From Pedobacter steynii (GTDB lineage: Bacteria; Bacteroidota; Bacteroidia; Sphingobacteriales; Sphingobacteriaceae), in assembly GCF_001721645.1 (NCBI RefSeq), contig NZ_CP017141.1, forward strand, positions 4,092,001 to 4,156,000: a DNA stretch of 64,000 bases. The letters are read 5' to 3'. The notes under the pieces are model-generated. The model was given only the letters and a program-made list of their open reading frames with translations, had not been told where the DNA came from and searched no databases. The position numbers and the translations under genes are program-made. Every line of letters begins with the position of its first letter. Position 1 is the stretch's first letter. Below, piece by piece: positions 8,091-18,000 of the stretch.

Positions 8091-8684
8091 TATTTACTAA
8101 TATATATAATAAAAAAGTAACTATTGCTTGTTGTTTTTAAGATAGATGGAAAATATTTAAATATTTAATTGTAATTTTTCTCTGAATACGTGCCTGTGTA
8201 AATGTTGCTACCTGTTTAGTATATAGTTCTTTGTGGTGTTTGTGGCTAAGTGATTTAATAGATATTTGTTTTTAATTTAATAGTAGATTAATATAATTTG
8301 GATTATTTGAGGTAAATAAATAATTATTGAAATTAAAATTATTATTTATGATATCAAATATGTTAAAAAATTTGTTTTTTGCATATTAATAAATTATAAT
8401 TGTTTTATGTAAGAAAATGCCAGCAGGCACTGCCTGCTATAGCATTCAATAGCTTTAACAAAGTTGGTTTTGTGACCATCTCTAGCAGAGCTCTAACCTT
8501 TTCTGTAAGCGAGCTATTTCCATTTTATATTTATATGTTTTGATGTTATAGTCAGATTCGTTTTTTTAAGTAAAACTGATTTTGATAACTGTCCGTAATA
8601 CTTGCTTTATTCCGCTTACGTTGTGATGTCCCGCTCATTCCCGGCGCTGATATAGATTTCTCTATTTTCTAAACGGATTAAATA
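8091..8684. promoter_or_regulatory. 594-bp divergent intergenic region of receptor and assembly-line operon
   Basis: No convincing ORF lies here. The first 320 bp (8091-8410) are extremely A+T-rich; the rest is closer to average and contains a near-palindromic dyad at 8422-8438. I found no exact TAnnTTTG element on the plus strand; near matches occur around 8546-8554 (TATGTTTTG). It must hold the promoter of the >55-kb operon and that of the receptor gene, and may include a long leader for antiterminator loading. Confidence 0.5.
8422..8438. promoter_or_regulatory. 17-bp dyad in the operon's upstream region
   Basis: AGCAGGCA (8422-8429) and TGCCTGCT (8431-8438) are exact reverse complements around a single base, forming a perfect dyad with GC-rich arms inside A+T-rich DNA. 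As RNA it can form a 6-bp stem with a 5-nt loop. It may be an operator or a recruitment hairpin for the NusG-like protein; no T-tract follows, so a terminator is unlikely. Confidence 0.45.
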
Positions 8685-11600
8685 ATGCCTACCCATTGTA
8701 TGTCAGAAAGAACTCTTATTCGAATGTTGCAGCGTTGCGCCGAACTGAAATCGGTTGGCGTGACTTTTATTGAAGATAGTGTAAAGGAAGATTTCTTATC
8801 CTATCATCAACTTTATGAGGAAGCGTTGAAGGTCCTCGCTATTTTTCAGGAAAAAGGTATAGAGCCCGGTCATGAACTGGTTCTTCAGTTGGAAGATAAT
8901 AAGACATTTATAATTGTTTTTTGGGCTTGCATCCTGGGAGGAATAATTCCTGTTCCTTTATCTATTGGACAGAAAGATGATCATAAGAAAAAATTGTTCC
9001 AGGTATGGTCTGTTTTAAATCATCCTTTTATAATTTCGGGTGATCAGGTATTACAAAAACTAAATGCCTTTGCGCTTGCAGACGGATCAGATGAGCTGTT
9101 TCTTCAGATTAAGAGTAAGTGGATAGCGGTAACTGATATTTGGTCTTCTTCTTCTTCAGGTCGTATTTTTGAGGCAAAGGAAGATGATATTGCATTTCTT
9201 CAGTTCTCTTCGGGTTCAACTGGTCATCCTAAAGGAGTTATCCTTACCCATCAAAATTTGCTGGAAAATATTGAAGCTATAAGTAAGGCTTCAGCTTATT
9301 CAGCCAGTGACTCTATGTTAAGCTGGATGCCTTTAACTCATGATATGGGAATGATTGGGTTTCATATCAATCCGTTGTTTATGCAAATCAATCAGTACTT
9401 GATTCCTACTGATATGTTCGTCAGAAGACCTTCACTTTGGCTGGACAAAGCAACTAAATACGAAGTAAGTATTTTATGTTCTCCCAATTTTGGGTATAAA
9501 TATGTCCTTAAACATTGTTCAGGACTTGAGATAAATAACTGGAATCTCCAAGCTGTCCGTCTTATTTATAATGGAGCAGAACCCATATCTGAGAAACTTT
9601 GTCGAGATTTTTCGGATTTTCTTGCTGTCTATGGTTTGAGAAGAAACAGGATACGTCCGGTTTATGGTTTAGCTGAGGCGACATTGGCTGTTTCGATTTC
9701 CGATCTTGAAGATGAAGTGATTACTTGTTATCTGGATCGGGATAAGTTGAAAACCGGAGATAAGATTACGATCATTAAAAGTAGTGACCACCGGGCTATC
9801 CCAATTGTTAATGTAGGTAAAGCTATTTCTGGTTTTGGGCTCAGTATTACTGATCATGATGGCCTGCCAGTAAAAGAACAGGTAGTAGGAGAAGTCCACA
9901 TCAAGGGAGGTAGTGTTACCACTGGTTATTACAACAATACTTACGAGACAAACAAAGTTGTAATGCCAGATGGCTGGTTTAATACGGGCGATCTTGGGTT
10001 TATGATGAATGGATCATTGTATATAACCGGAAGATCTAAAGATGTGATTTTTATAAATGGTCAGAATTATTACCCTCATGATATAGAGGATGTTGCCCAT
10101 TCAGTAGAAGGGGTTGAACTAAATAAGATCGCTATTGCTGGCTTTTTTAATTACCAGGCGCAAAAAAATGAGGTGGTGGGATTTATTTTTCATCGCGGCA
10201 GTCTGAATAAATTTGTGCCACTTTGTAAGGAGGTTAAAGCATATATCAACAGTAAGACCGGTATTGAACTGGATGCCTTGATCCCTGTAAAGGACATACC
10301 TAGAACTACAAGTGGGAAGTTACAAAGATTCAGGTTGGTAGAGCTTTACCAACAGGGCGAGTACAAAGAAACTGAAACCGCATTAAATTTACTTTTAGAT
10401 GGCGAGGATGGCCAAAGAATCATTCCTGCGGAAACAGAAATTGAGCATCGTTTATTACTGATATGGAGATCATTGCTTGATAGAGTGGATTTTGGTATTG
10501 CCCATGATTTCTTCGAAATAGGAGGTAGTTCTCTAAGAGCAGCTGAAATTGGTATGCAAGTTTATAAAGAGTTTAATGTTGAGTTACCATTTGACATCAT
10601 TTATAGAGAAAGAACAATAAAAGCACTTGCCGTTGTTATTGCTTCTTCAGTAGTGAAGGAGTATCAGGCTATTCCAGTTTCTCCGGTATATCACTCTTAT
10701 CCTGTTTCACCAGCTCAAAGAAGACTTTATTTTGCCTGGGCAATGGATAAAAATTCATTGGCTTACAACCTGCCATCTGCCTTCCGTTTAGCGAACAAAC
10801 CGGATGTGAAAAGAATGGAAGCGGCCATCCGGCAATTAATAACCAGGCATGATTCACTTCGTATGACTTTCTTGTTTATTGATGAGCCGGAATTTAAGAT
10901 AAATGAACAGATCGATTTTATTTTGAAAGTCAGGGAATCGAAGAAAGAAGAAAAGACCGAAGAATTATTGAAGGACTTTGTCAGACCTTTCGATCTCACA
11001 TCAGGTCCATTATTCAGAATAGAGTTATTGAAATTAAGTACAGGATATTTATTGCTTACTGATTTTCATCATATCATTTCTGACGGATTATCTGTATATA
11101 AATTTTTAGATGAGTTATTCCATCTCTATCAGGATCATCAACTGGAAAGGCTACCCATTGGTTATAAGGACTATGCTCTCCGGGAATTTGAAAGTAAAAA
11201 TGATGAGCAGGGAGCTATACCGGAAAAGTATTGGCTCGACCATTTGAGTGGGGAAATCCCGGTGTTACAAATGGCAACTGATTTTCCTAGACCCATGATT
11301 TTTGACGCGCATGGTGGCAAGATTAAATTTCAGCTGGATGGCAGTGTTGTTTTGGCATTAAGAAAACTAGCTTTAGCTAATGAATCGACATTACATGTGC
11401 TTTTACTGGCAATGTATAGAATACTCCTTTTTAAATATTCAGGGCAGCAGGAGCTAATTGTAGGTATACCTGTTTCCGGAAGAGATCATCCGGATCTGCG
11501 GAATTTACAGGGAATGTTTGTTAATAATTTAGCACTGAAAGGCCCGCTATTATCAGGGAAAAGTTTTAGAGATTACCTGATAAGTGTAAGAGATTCAACC

Positions 11601-14600
11601 AATGCCGGATTAAATCATCGGAATTATTCATTTGATCGACTAATAAATAAAATACAAGCAACTCAAAATGCGAGCAGAAACCCACTGTTTGATACCATGT
11701 TTTTATTCCAGGAAATTAATCTACAAAAGATTGGTGGCGGTGTAGAGCTAACAGATACTTATTTCTTTGATCCTGAGATTTCAAAATTTGATATTTCAAT
11801 GGAGATTCATGACCTGGCTGAAAATGAGATTACCTGTTTTCTTGAATATTCGAAGAGTCTCTTTAAAAAAGAAACGATTTTGCGCATTGCCAGTCATTTC
11901 CGAAACCTTATTTCCGAAATTTTACAGGATCCGTTAAAGCAGGTCACTGCCTTACAAATGATCAGTACAGAGGAGCAACAGAAAAGCAGGAATAATGATT
12001 ATTTTTATAGAGAAGGACTTCCTGAAGGCGAGAATATCTGGTCTTTAATCGAGGCACAGATAAGCGCTAAACCTGACCAGGTGGCTATAGTAGATCATCA
12101 ATGTAAGGTGACCTATGCAGCATTAAATGATGGAATTAATAGGCTGGTGTCTGAACTGAAGCAGCAGGGGTTTAGAGCAAATGATATTATTGGTATCCAG
12201 TTACCGAGATCATCGGAATTTGTGATCAGTCTATTAGCTGTAATGAAAGCTGGCGGAGTATTTTTATTAATAGATCCGGAGCTTCCTGAGGAAAGAATAA
12301 AATATCTGCTGAGCAATAGTAAAGCACGCTTTCTTATTGACAAGTTGCATGGACTAGTAGTTAATAAACCTATCTATAGTGAGAACCTGACAGCTGCTGA
12401 AAATCTTGCCTACATTCTTTATACTTCTGGAACAACGGGAAATCCTAAGGGAGTGATGATTGCTCATGATTCTTTATTCAATTATATCACATGGGCAGCT
12501 GAGACCTATGTTGGTGAAGAAAAACTGGATTTCGCTTTATTTACTTCTGTCTCCTTTGATCTCACTTTAACTTCAATTTTCGTCCCTTTAGTTACCGGTA
12601 ATCAGATGATTATTTATCAGGAAGGAGAAGCAGCAGGGCTAATTGAAAAAATCATTAATGATAATATGGCTGGTGTAGTGAAATTGACACCCTCACATCT
12701 TCGTATTTTAAGAGAGCTTCCTTTTCAGGAATCCTTAATGAATGCTAAGCTCAAAAAAATCATTGTGGGAGGGGAGGCCTTCGATAGTCAGCTGGCAAGT
12801 GACATATTTCATAAATTTAAAGGAAATGTTGAATTGTTTAATGAATATGGGCCTACAGAAGCAACTGTTGGATGCATGATTCATCGTTATAATCCGAAAG
12901 AACAGTATTTATCTGTACCTATAGGAGTCCCTATTCCCAATACCCAATTATATGTTCTTGATCCATATTTAATGCCTGTACCAGAAGGGGTGATTGGCGA
13001 ACTTTATATTTCCGGTAAGGGCCTGGCCCAGGGATATTTATTCAATGAGCAGTTAACCAACGAAAAATTTATTCCCAGTCCCTTTGTCAGCAATGTTTTA
13101 ATGTATAAAACCGGCGATCTTGTCAAAAGTATTAATGGAAGATATCTGGAATACATAAGTAGGACAGATTCACAGTTTAAAATTAACGGATACAGAATAG
13201 AACCTGCGGAGATAGAATTTCATTTATCAGCTCATGAAGATATCAGTGATGTCGTGGTTGCGCTAATTAACAACGATGCGGGAAAAATTTTAAGTGCTTT
13301 TTTTGTTTATAGGAACATTGACCTGCCTGTAGAGGCTTCTGTACTCAGAAATTTTCTGTCGGCAAGGCTACCGCATTATATGTTGCCTGCACGCTTTATA
13401 TCCCTTGAAACCATTCCTTTAACAAAAAATGGTAAGGTTGATTACCTGGCATTGCAATATGTTGGGAATCAGGAGCAGGTACTGAGGGTGAAACATGAAG
13501 CAAAAACCCCAATAGAAAGATCCACATTGGAAGTCTGGGAGAAAGTACTTCGTCAGAACGATCTTTCGATAAGAGATAATTTCTTTGAAGCAGGAGGTGA
13601 TTCTATCAAAGCTGTTCAGATCGCTTCCCGTTTATTGGAAAAGGGAATCAAGGTAGAGGTTAAAAAAATCCTCACCTATCAGACTATTGAAGAAATAAGC
13701 AGGCACAGTGAACAGGTTGAGGTGGCTGTCCGTCAGAATCATAAAAATAACATTGATATGGCAGAAGGGTTCTCTCCGATAGCTGCCTGGTTCTTTAGTC
13801 ATCAATTTAAGAAAGCTGAGTTTTTTAATCAATCAGTTGTATTGAAATTCAAGCTGGAAGTGAATATCGGACTGTTGGAACAGGCATTTCAGAAACTGAT
13901 TGCTCATCATGATGCCCTGAGGTTAAATTACAATACAAAAAGAAAGCTGCTCTTTATTAATGAAAAACACCTGAGTCATTCTTTTTCTGTGACACAGTTG
14001 ACAGGACCTGAATTATTGCCAGATTTAAAATGTAGCTTCAATCTGGAAAGCTCTTTACTCTTAAAAGCTGCAGTTTTTAGCAACGATCAGGCTTCTGATT
14101 TTTTATTTATTACTGCGCATCACTTAATCACTGATGGCGTATCCTGGCGAATTCTTCTGGAAGATCTGTTTACTGCTTACATGCAACTGAGTGCTCAACA
14201 AAGCATAGCATTGCCTGCGAAAACAGCTGTTTTTATAGATTGGGATAAGATTAGAAGGATCAAAAAATACCAATGGCAGGAAGAGTACTGGAAAAAACAA
14301 GAATCCCAGAATTTTTCTATACCTCTGGATTTTGAAACCGTTAACTGGACGGTGGGTAATAAAGGTAAAGTTTACGGTCTCCTGTCCCAGGATAAAACCG
14401 ATTTTCTAACTGGAAAGGCGAATAAACCTTATCGGACAGATGCTCAGATACTTTTGTTGACCGCTCTAGCACTTGCATTAAAAGACTGGACCGGTTCTGA
14501 GCGGCCTGTGATAGAGATGGAAAATCATGGGAGGAATCTTGAATTTGCTGATGTCTCCAGGACAATAGGCTGGTTTACGGCGATTTATCCTTTGTTGTTA

Positions 14601-15074
14601 CGAGTAGGTGATTTAGGAATCGGAAGTCAGATTAAAAATATTAAAGAACAGGTAAAGGCTGTGCCCGATGATGGGGTTGGATATGGAGTGTTAAAGTACA
14701 CTACCGATCACGGTCAAAATAATTCAATTGCAGAAGTAAGATTTAATTACCTGGGACATTTTGATTCAGAGTTCAATAATGATCTTTTTTCTTATACGGG
14801 AATTTATGATACTGAAGATGTTGCAGCTGAAAATCAGCTGACAGCTAAACTTGATTTAAACATGATGGTTATCGGAGGTCAGCTTCAATTAGAAATTGCC
14901 TTTAATAAAGAAGCTCATAAGATGTCTACCATGACGACGTTACTAAATTCTTTTATTCAGCACCTGAATATGATTCTGGATCATGTAAGAAATGAAGACG
15001 ATATACATTTTAGCCCATCTGATTTTGATTCTGTTGAAATTGATCAAAACGAACTTGATTCCCTTTTTGATTAA
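8685..15074 (+). CDS. NRPS loading subunit: FAAL-ACP-C-A(Asn)-T-E
   Basis: A 2129-residue first subunit. Order with approximate residues: fatty acyl-AMP ligase 6-565 (SSGSTGHPKG at about 176; MPLTHDMGM motif of FAALs); acyl carrier 585-655 (GGSSL, attachment Ser near 615); condensation 665-1105 (HHIISDG near 795); adenylation 1115-1590 (SGTTGNPKG near 1247; code DLTKIGEVGK, Asn); carrier 1610-1685 (GGDSIK near 1636); epimerisation 1695-2120 (HHLITDGVSW near 1812, NYLGHFD near 2022). It activates a fatty acid as acyl-AMP, loads it on the ACP, joins it to Asn and epimerises this to D-Asn. The first C therefore acts as a starter condensation domain. This is the first gene of the operon; the next starts 23 bp later. 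Confidence 0.93.
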   Translation: MPTHCMSERTLIRMLQRCAELKSVGVTFIEDSVKEDFLSYHQLYEEALKVLAIFQEKGIEPGHELVLQLEDNKTFIIVFWACILGGIIPVPLSIGQKDDHKKKLFQVWSVLNHPFIISGDQVLQKLNAFALADGSDELFLQIKSKWIAVTDIWSSSSSGRIFEAKEDDIAFLQFSSGSTGHPKGVILTHQNLLENIEAISKASAYSASDSMLSWMPLTHDMGMIGFHINPLFMQINQYLIPTDMFVRRPSLWLDKATKYEVSILCSPNFGYKYVLKHCSGLEINNWNLQAVRLIYNGAEPISEKLCRDFSDFLAVYGLRRNRIRPVYGLAEATLAVSISDLEDEVITCYLDRDKLKTGDKITIIKSSDHRAIPIVNVGKAISGFGLSITDHDGLPVKEQVVGEVHIKGGSVTTGYYNNTYETNKVVMPDGWFNTGDLGFMMNGSLYITGRSKDVIFINGQNYYPHDIEDVAHSVEGVELNKIAIAGFFNYQAQKNEVVGFIFHRGSLNKFVPLCKEVKAYINSKTGIELDALIPVKDIPRTTSGKLQRFRLVELYQQGEYKETETALNLLLDGEDGQRIIPAETEIEHRLLLIWRSLLDRVDFGIAHDFFEIGGSSLRAAEIGMQVYKEFNVELPFDIIYRERTIKALAVVIASSVVKEYQAIPVSPVYHSYPVSPAQRRLYFAWAMDKNSLAYNLPSAFRLANKPDVKRMEAAIRQLITRHDSLRMTFLFIDEPEFKINEQIDFILKVRESKKEEKTEELLKDFVRPFDLTSGPLFRIELLKLSTGYLLLTDFHHIISDGLSVYKFLDELFHLYQDHQLERLPIGYKDYALREFESKNDEQGAIPEKYWLDHLSGEIPVLQMATDFPRPMIFDAHGGKIKFQLDGSVVLALRKLALANESTLHVLLLAMYRILLFKYSGQQELIVGIPVSGRDHPDLRNLQGMFVNNLALKGPLLSGKSFRDYLISVRDSTNAGLNHRNYSFDRLINKIQATQNASRNPLFDTMFLFQEINLQKIGGGVELTDTYFFDPEISKFDISMEIHDLAENEITCFLEYSKSLFKKETILRIASHFRNLISEILQDPLKQVTALQMISTEEQQKSRNNDYFYREGLPEGENIWSLIEAQISAKPDQVAIVDHQCKVTYAALNDGINRLVSELKQQGFRANDIIGIQLPRSSEFVISLLAVMKAGGVFLLIDPELPEERIKYLLSNSKARFLIDKLHGLVVNKPIYSENLTAAENLAYILYTSGTTGNPKGVMIAHDSLFNYITWAAETYVGEEKLDFALFTSVSFDLTLTSIFVPLVTGNQMIIYQEGEAAGLIEKIINDNMAGVVKLTPSHLRILRELPFQESLMNAKLKKIIVGGEAFDSQLASDIFHKFKGNVELFNEYGPTEATVGCMIHRYNPKEQYLSVPIGVPIPNTQLYVLDPYLMPVPEGVIGELYISGKGLAQGYLFNEQLTNEKFIPSPFVSNVLMYKTGDLVKSINGRYLEYISRTDSQFKINGYRIEPAEIEFHLSAHEDISDVVVALINNDAGKILSAFFVYRNIDLPVEASVLRNFLSARLPHYMLPARFISLETIPLTKNGKVDYLALQYVGNQEQVLRVKHEAKTPIERSTLEVWEKVLRQNDLSIRDNFFEAGGDSIKAVQIASRLLEKGIKVEVKKILTYQTIEEISRHSEQVEVAVRQNHKNNIDMAEGFSPIAAWFFSHQFKKAEFFNQSVVLKFKLEVNIGLLEQAFQKLIAHHDALRLNYNTKRKLLFINEKHLSHSFSVTQLTGPELLPDLKCSFNLESSLLLKAAVFSNDQASDFLFITAHHLITDGVSWRILLEDLFTAYMQLSAQQSIALPAKTAVFIDWDKIRRIKKYQWQEEYWKKQESQNFSIPLDFETVNWTVGNKGKVYGLLSQDKTDFLTGKANKPYRTDAQILLLTALALALKDWTGSERPVIEMENHGRNLEFADVSRTIGWFTAIYPLLLRVGDLGIGSQIKNIKEQVKAVPDDGVGYGVLKYTTDHGQNNSIAEVRFNYLGHFDSEFNNDLFSYTGIYDTEDVAAENQLTAKLDLNMMVIGGQLQLEIAFNKEAHKMSTMTTLLNSFIQHLNMILDHVRNEDDIHFSPSDFDSVEIDQNELDSLFD
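8700..10380 (+). other. FAAL domain (lipid starter activation)
   Basis: Adenylate-forming domain of FAAL type rather than an amino-acid A domain. It has WMPLTHDMGMIGF after the phosphate-binding loop, RPVYGLAEATLAVS as core A5, and is followed directly by an ACP. Known FAALs activate free medium or long fatty acids as acyl-AMP and transfer them to the adjacent ACP without CoA. Confidence 0.9.
12030..13458 (+). other. Adenylation domain A1, predicted Asn
   Basis: Binding-pocket residues read by alignment to GrsA: D, L, T (FDLTLTS), K (before LTPS), I and G (IIVGGE), E, V, G (NEYGPTEATVG), plus the A10 Lys: DLTKIGEVGK. This differs from the textbook Asn code DLTKLGEVGK only at position 299. 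The module ends in an E domain, giving D-Asn. Confidence 0.8.
13765..15070 (+). other. Epimerisation domain E1
   Basis: Condensation-like fold with the E-type signature HHLITDGVSW, the downstream ENHGR motif and NYLGHFD. It converts carrier-bound L-Asn to D-Asn, and the next subunit opens with a DCL-type condensation domain (DIQKGMLFH), which is consistent. Confidence 0.88.
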
Positions 15075-15097
15075 AATAATCCCTAACTGAGCTTATA

Positions 15098-18000
15098 ATG
15101 GAAGGAAAAATTAAAAAAACAAATGTCCAGGATATTTTGGAACTGAGTGATATCCAGAAAGGAATGCTATTTCATTTCCTTCATGATACCGGGCAGAATT
15201 TGTACAATATTCAATTGTCTTTTAATATTCTGGGACAATTAGATGCAGACAGGTTAAAAAGTGCATTTAAGCAAGTGCAGAGGAACCATGATGTGCTCAG
15301 ATCAGTCTTTGAATGGGAGAAATCGAAAGTACCTCTACAGATTATTCTTAAAGAATCTGATTTAAATTTTAGTTATCAGGATATTTCCTCTTATGAAGGT
15401 ACTTTGATCAGGCAATGGTCTGCTGATGCTATAGCTAAAGATAGACAGGAGAAATTTGATTTGAGAAACACTCCCTTCAGGGTTAGTCTGATTAAAATTT
15501 CAGCGACAGAATTTATACTTAATATCACCCATCATCATATTCTGTACGACGGATGGAGTACCGGAATCTTACTTAAAGAACTATTTAGCACTTATAATAA
15601 TTTTGAAGCTGAGACGGTAGATAAAGTATCTTATAAACAAGTTTTTCAGGAGCTAAAAGGAAAGTATGACAAAAGTTCATCCGAATCCTTCTGGATCGAT
15701 TATCTAAGTTTATATGAAGTTACTCCGGTATTTGGCCTTAAACCTTTATCTGGAGAATTCACTGAAAAATTAAAAACATATCACTCTGAGTATCCTATTG
15801 ATGCACTGAATGAGTTTTCTACTTCCTCCCGAATTACAAAAGCAGCTGTAATTTATACTGCTTACGGATTATTGTTGCAACGATACAGAGATACTACGGA
15901 TATCGTTTTTGGCACACCTGTTTCTAATAGAAGCTCATCGGTTAAAGGGAGCGGAGATGTAATGGGGAATTTTATCAATACTATTCCGCTAAGAGTATGT
16001 GCTGCAAAGGAAGAATCTTTATCAGATATACTCAAAAAGGTAAATAATGAATTGTTGGATAGGGCAGAATATAGCAGCACTTCCTATAGTGATATCAAAG
16101 GCCTACTTTCTCTGAATCCTGCAGATACCTTGTTTGATTCTATTCTTGTTATTGAAAATTATCCGCTAGATATTGAAGCTATAAATTATAACTCTGCGTT
16201 TGATATTAATCTCAGGTCTGCCTATGGTGATACCGGGATACCAGTTGTGGTTCATGTGTTCTTTAGAGAGAAGCTGGAAATAGAAGTGATTTATCAAACC
16301 CGCTTAGTTAGTGAAGAATTCGTAGAAAGATTTGCGTTTCATTTTAGTCAGGTTATTGAAGCCATTATAAATAGGCCAGATGAGAATGCATTAACCTTTA
16401 ACTATCTGACAGAGGAGGAGACGCAAAACCTGCTTTACGATTATAATGATACAAAAGTAACTGAAAATCAGAAGAATACTGTTTTAGAGTTGTTTAGCGA
16501 CCAGGTCGTTTCGAATCCGGATGCCATAGCGGTTTGTGCCGATAGTAGGGTGTTGACCTATAAAGAGCTTAATACTCTGTCAGACGTTTTTGCAAATCAC
16601 CTCAATGAGGATCATGGTATAGGAACAAATGATATGGTTGGTGTTATTTTGGAAAGAAATGACTGGCTTGTTATTGCTATTCTTGGAATCTTAAAATCGG
16701 GTGCAGCTTTTATACCTATTGATCCAGAGTATCCTGCAGACAGGAAGGCCGCTATACTTGCCGGTTCCGGCAGTAAATTATTGGTCTCAGAAGCATATTA
16801 TGTTTTTGAAAATGATTTTTATGACGGCCCTATATTTATTGCTGATCTGGAATTTGACGAACATAAATACCAGTCCGTGCCACTGAAACATCAGGTTGGT
16901 TGTAATGATCTGGCTTATGTGATTTATACTTCCGGTTCTACAGGTAACCCTAAGGGAGTAATGATAGAACATGGTTCGCTATTGAATTATGTCTCTTGGG
17001 CAGCAAAAAAATATGTCCGTAAAGGAAGGAGTAATTGCCCCTTATATACCTCTATTTCCTTTGATTTAACCATCACTTCTATTTTTATCCCATTGATAAC
17101 GGGAGGGAAAATCCTGGTATATAAGGATGAAAGTATAGATGTTCTGATAAAAAAAGTAATCAATAATCAAGAGTGTGACATCATCAAATTTACTCCATCC
17201 CATCTGAAATTGATAAAGGATGGGGAATTCGATTTGGACGACATTAACCCAAAAGTTATTATCGTAGGTGGGGAGCAGCTGGAAAGCCGACTGGCCATGG
17301 ATATTTATATGCGGTTTAAAGGTAATGCTGATATTTTCAATGAGTATGGGCCAACAGAAGCAACTGTTGGTTGTATGATTTATCAGTTTCATCCTGCTGT
17401 CTTGTCTGAAGTTGTTCCAATCGGAAGACCAATTGACAATACAAAGATTTATTTGTTTGACCAACAGATGAATCCGGTGCCAAAGGGAGTTGCCGGAGCA
17501 CTATTTGTTGCTGGAGCAGGTCTGGCAAGAGGTTATCTTCATCGTGAAGATTTAACAAATGAAAAATTTGTAATGAACCCCTTTGTTGAAGGGGAGCGAC
17601 TGTATAAGACAGGTGATTTAGCTATAAGGATGCCGTCAGGAGACCTCGAATATATAGGCAGGATTGATAGTCAGGTTAAAATCAGAGGATATCGTATTGA
17701 ACTTGGAGATATTGAGCACCATGTAGGGGCCTACCCTTCGATAAAGAATGCCGTTGTAGTAGTATATGATTATCCGGACGGAAAGAATTTATGTTGCTAT
17801 TATACTTCAGAACGTGAAATTGATCAGGAGAAATTAAGATATTTCTTATCGCAAAGGTTGCCTGGTTATATGGTGCCTTTCAATTATATTTTTGTCGAAA
17901 GAATTCCGCTTACGATTAATGGAAAACCAGCTTTAAAATTACTTCCTGATCCTAGAATACCTATAAAATTGCAAAGTTATGTGCCGCCCACTACGGAACT

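Noticed and set aside
8505-8619. 7-bp inverted repeat GTAAGCG / CGCTTAC around 100 bp of sequence before the first NRPS gene
   Set aside because: Short arms and long spacing are expected by chance.
17066-17464. 132-codon minus-strand ORF inside an adenylation domain
   Set aside because: Antisense to a conserved A domain; no motif and biased composition.
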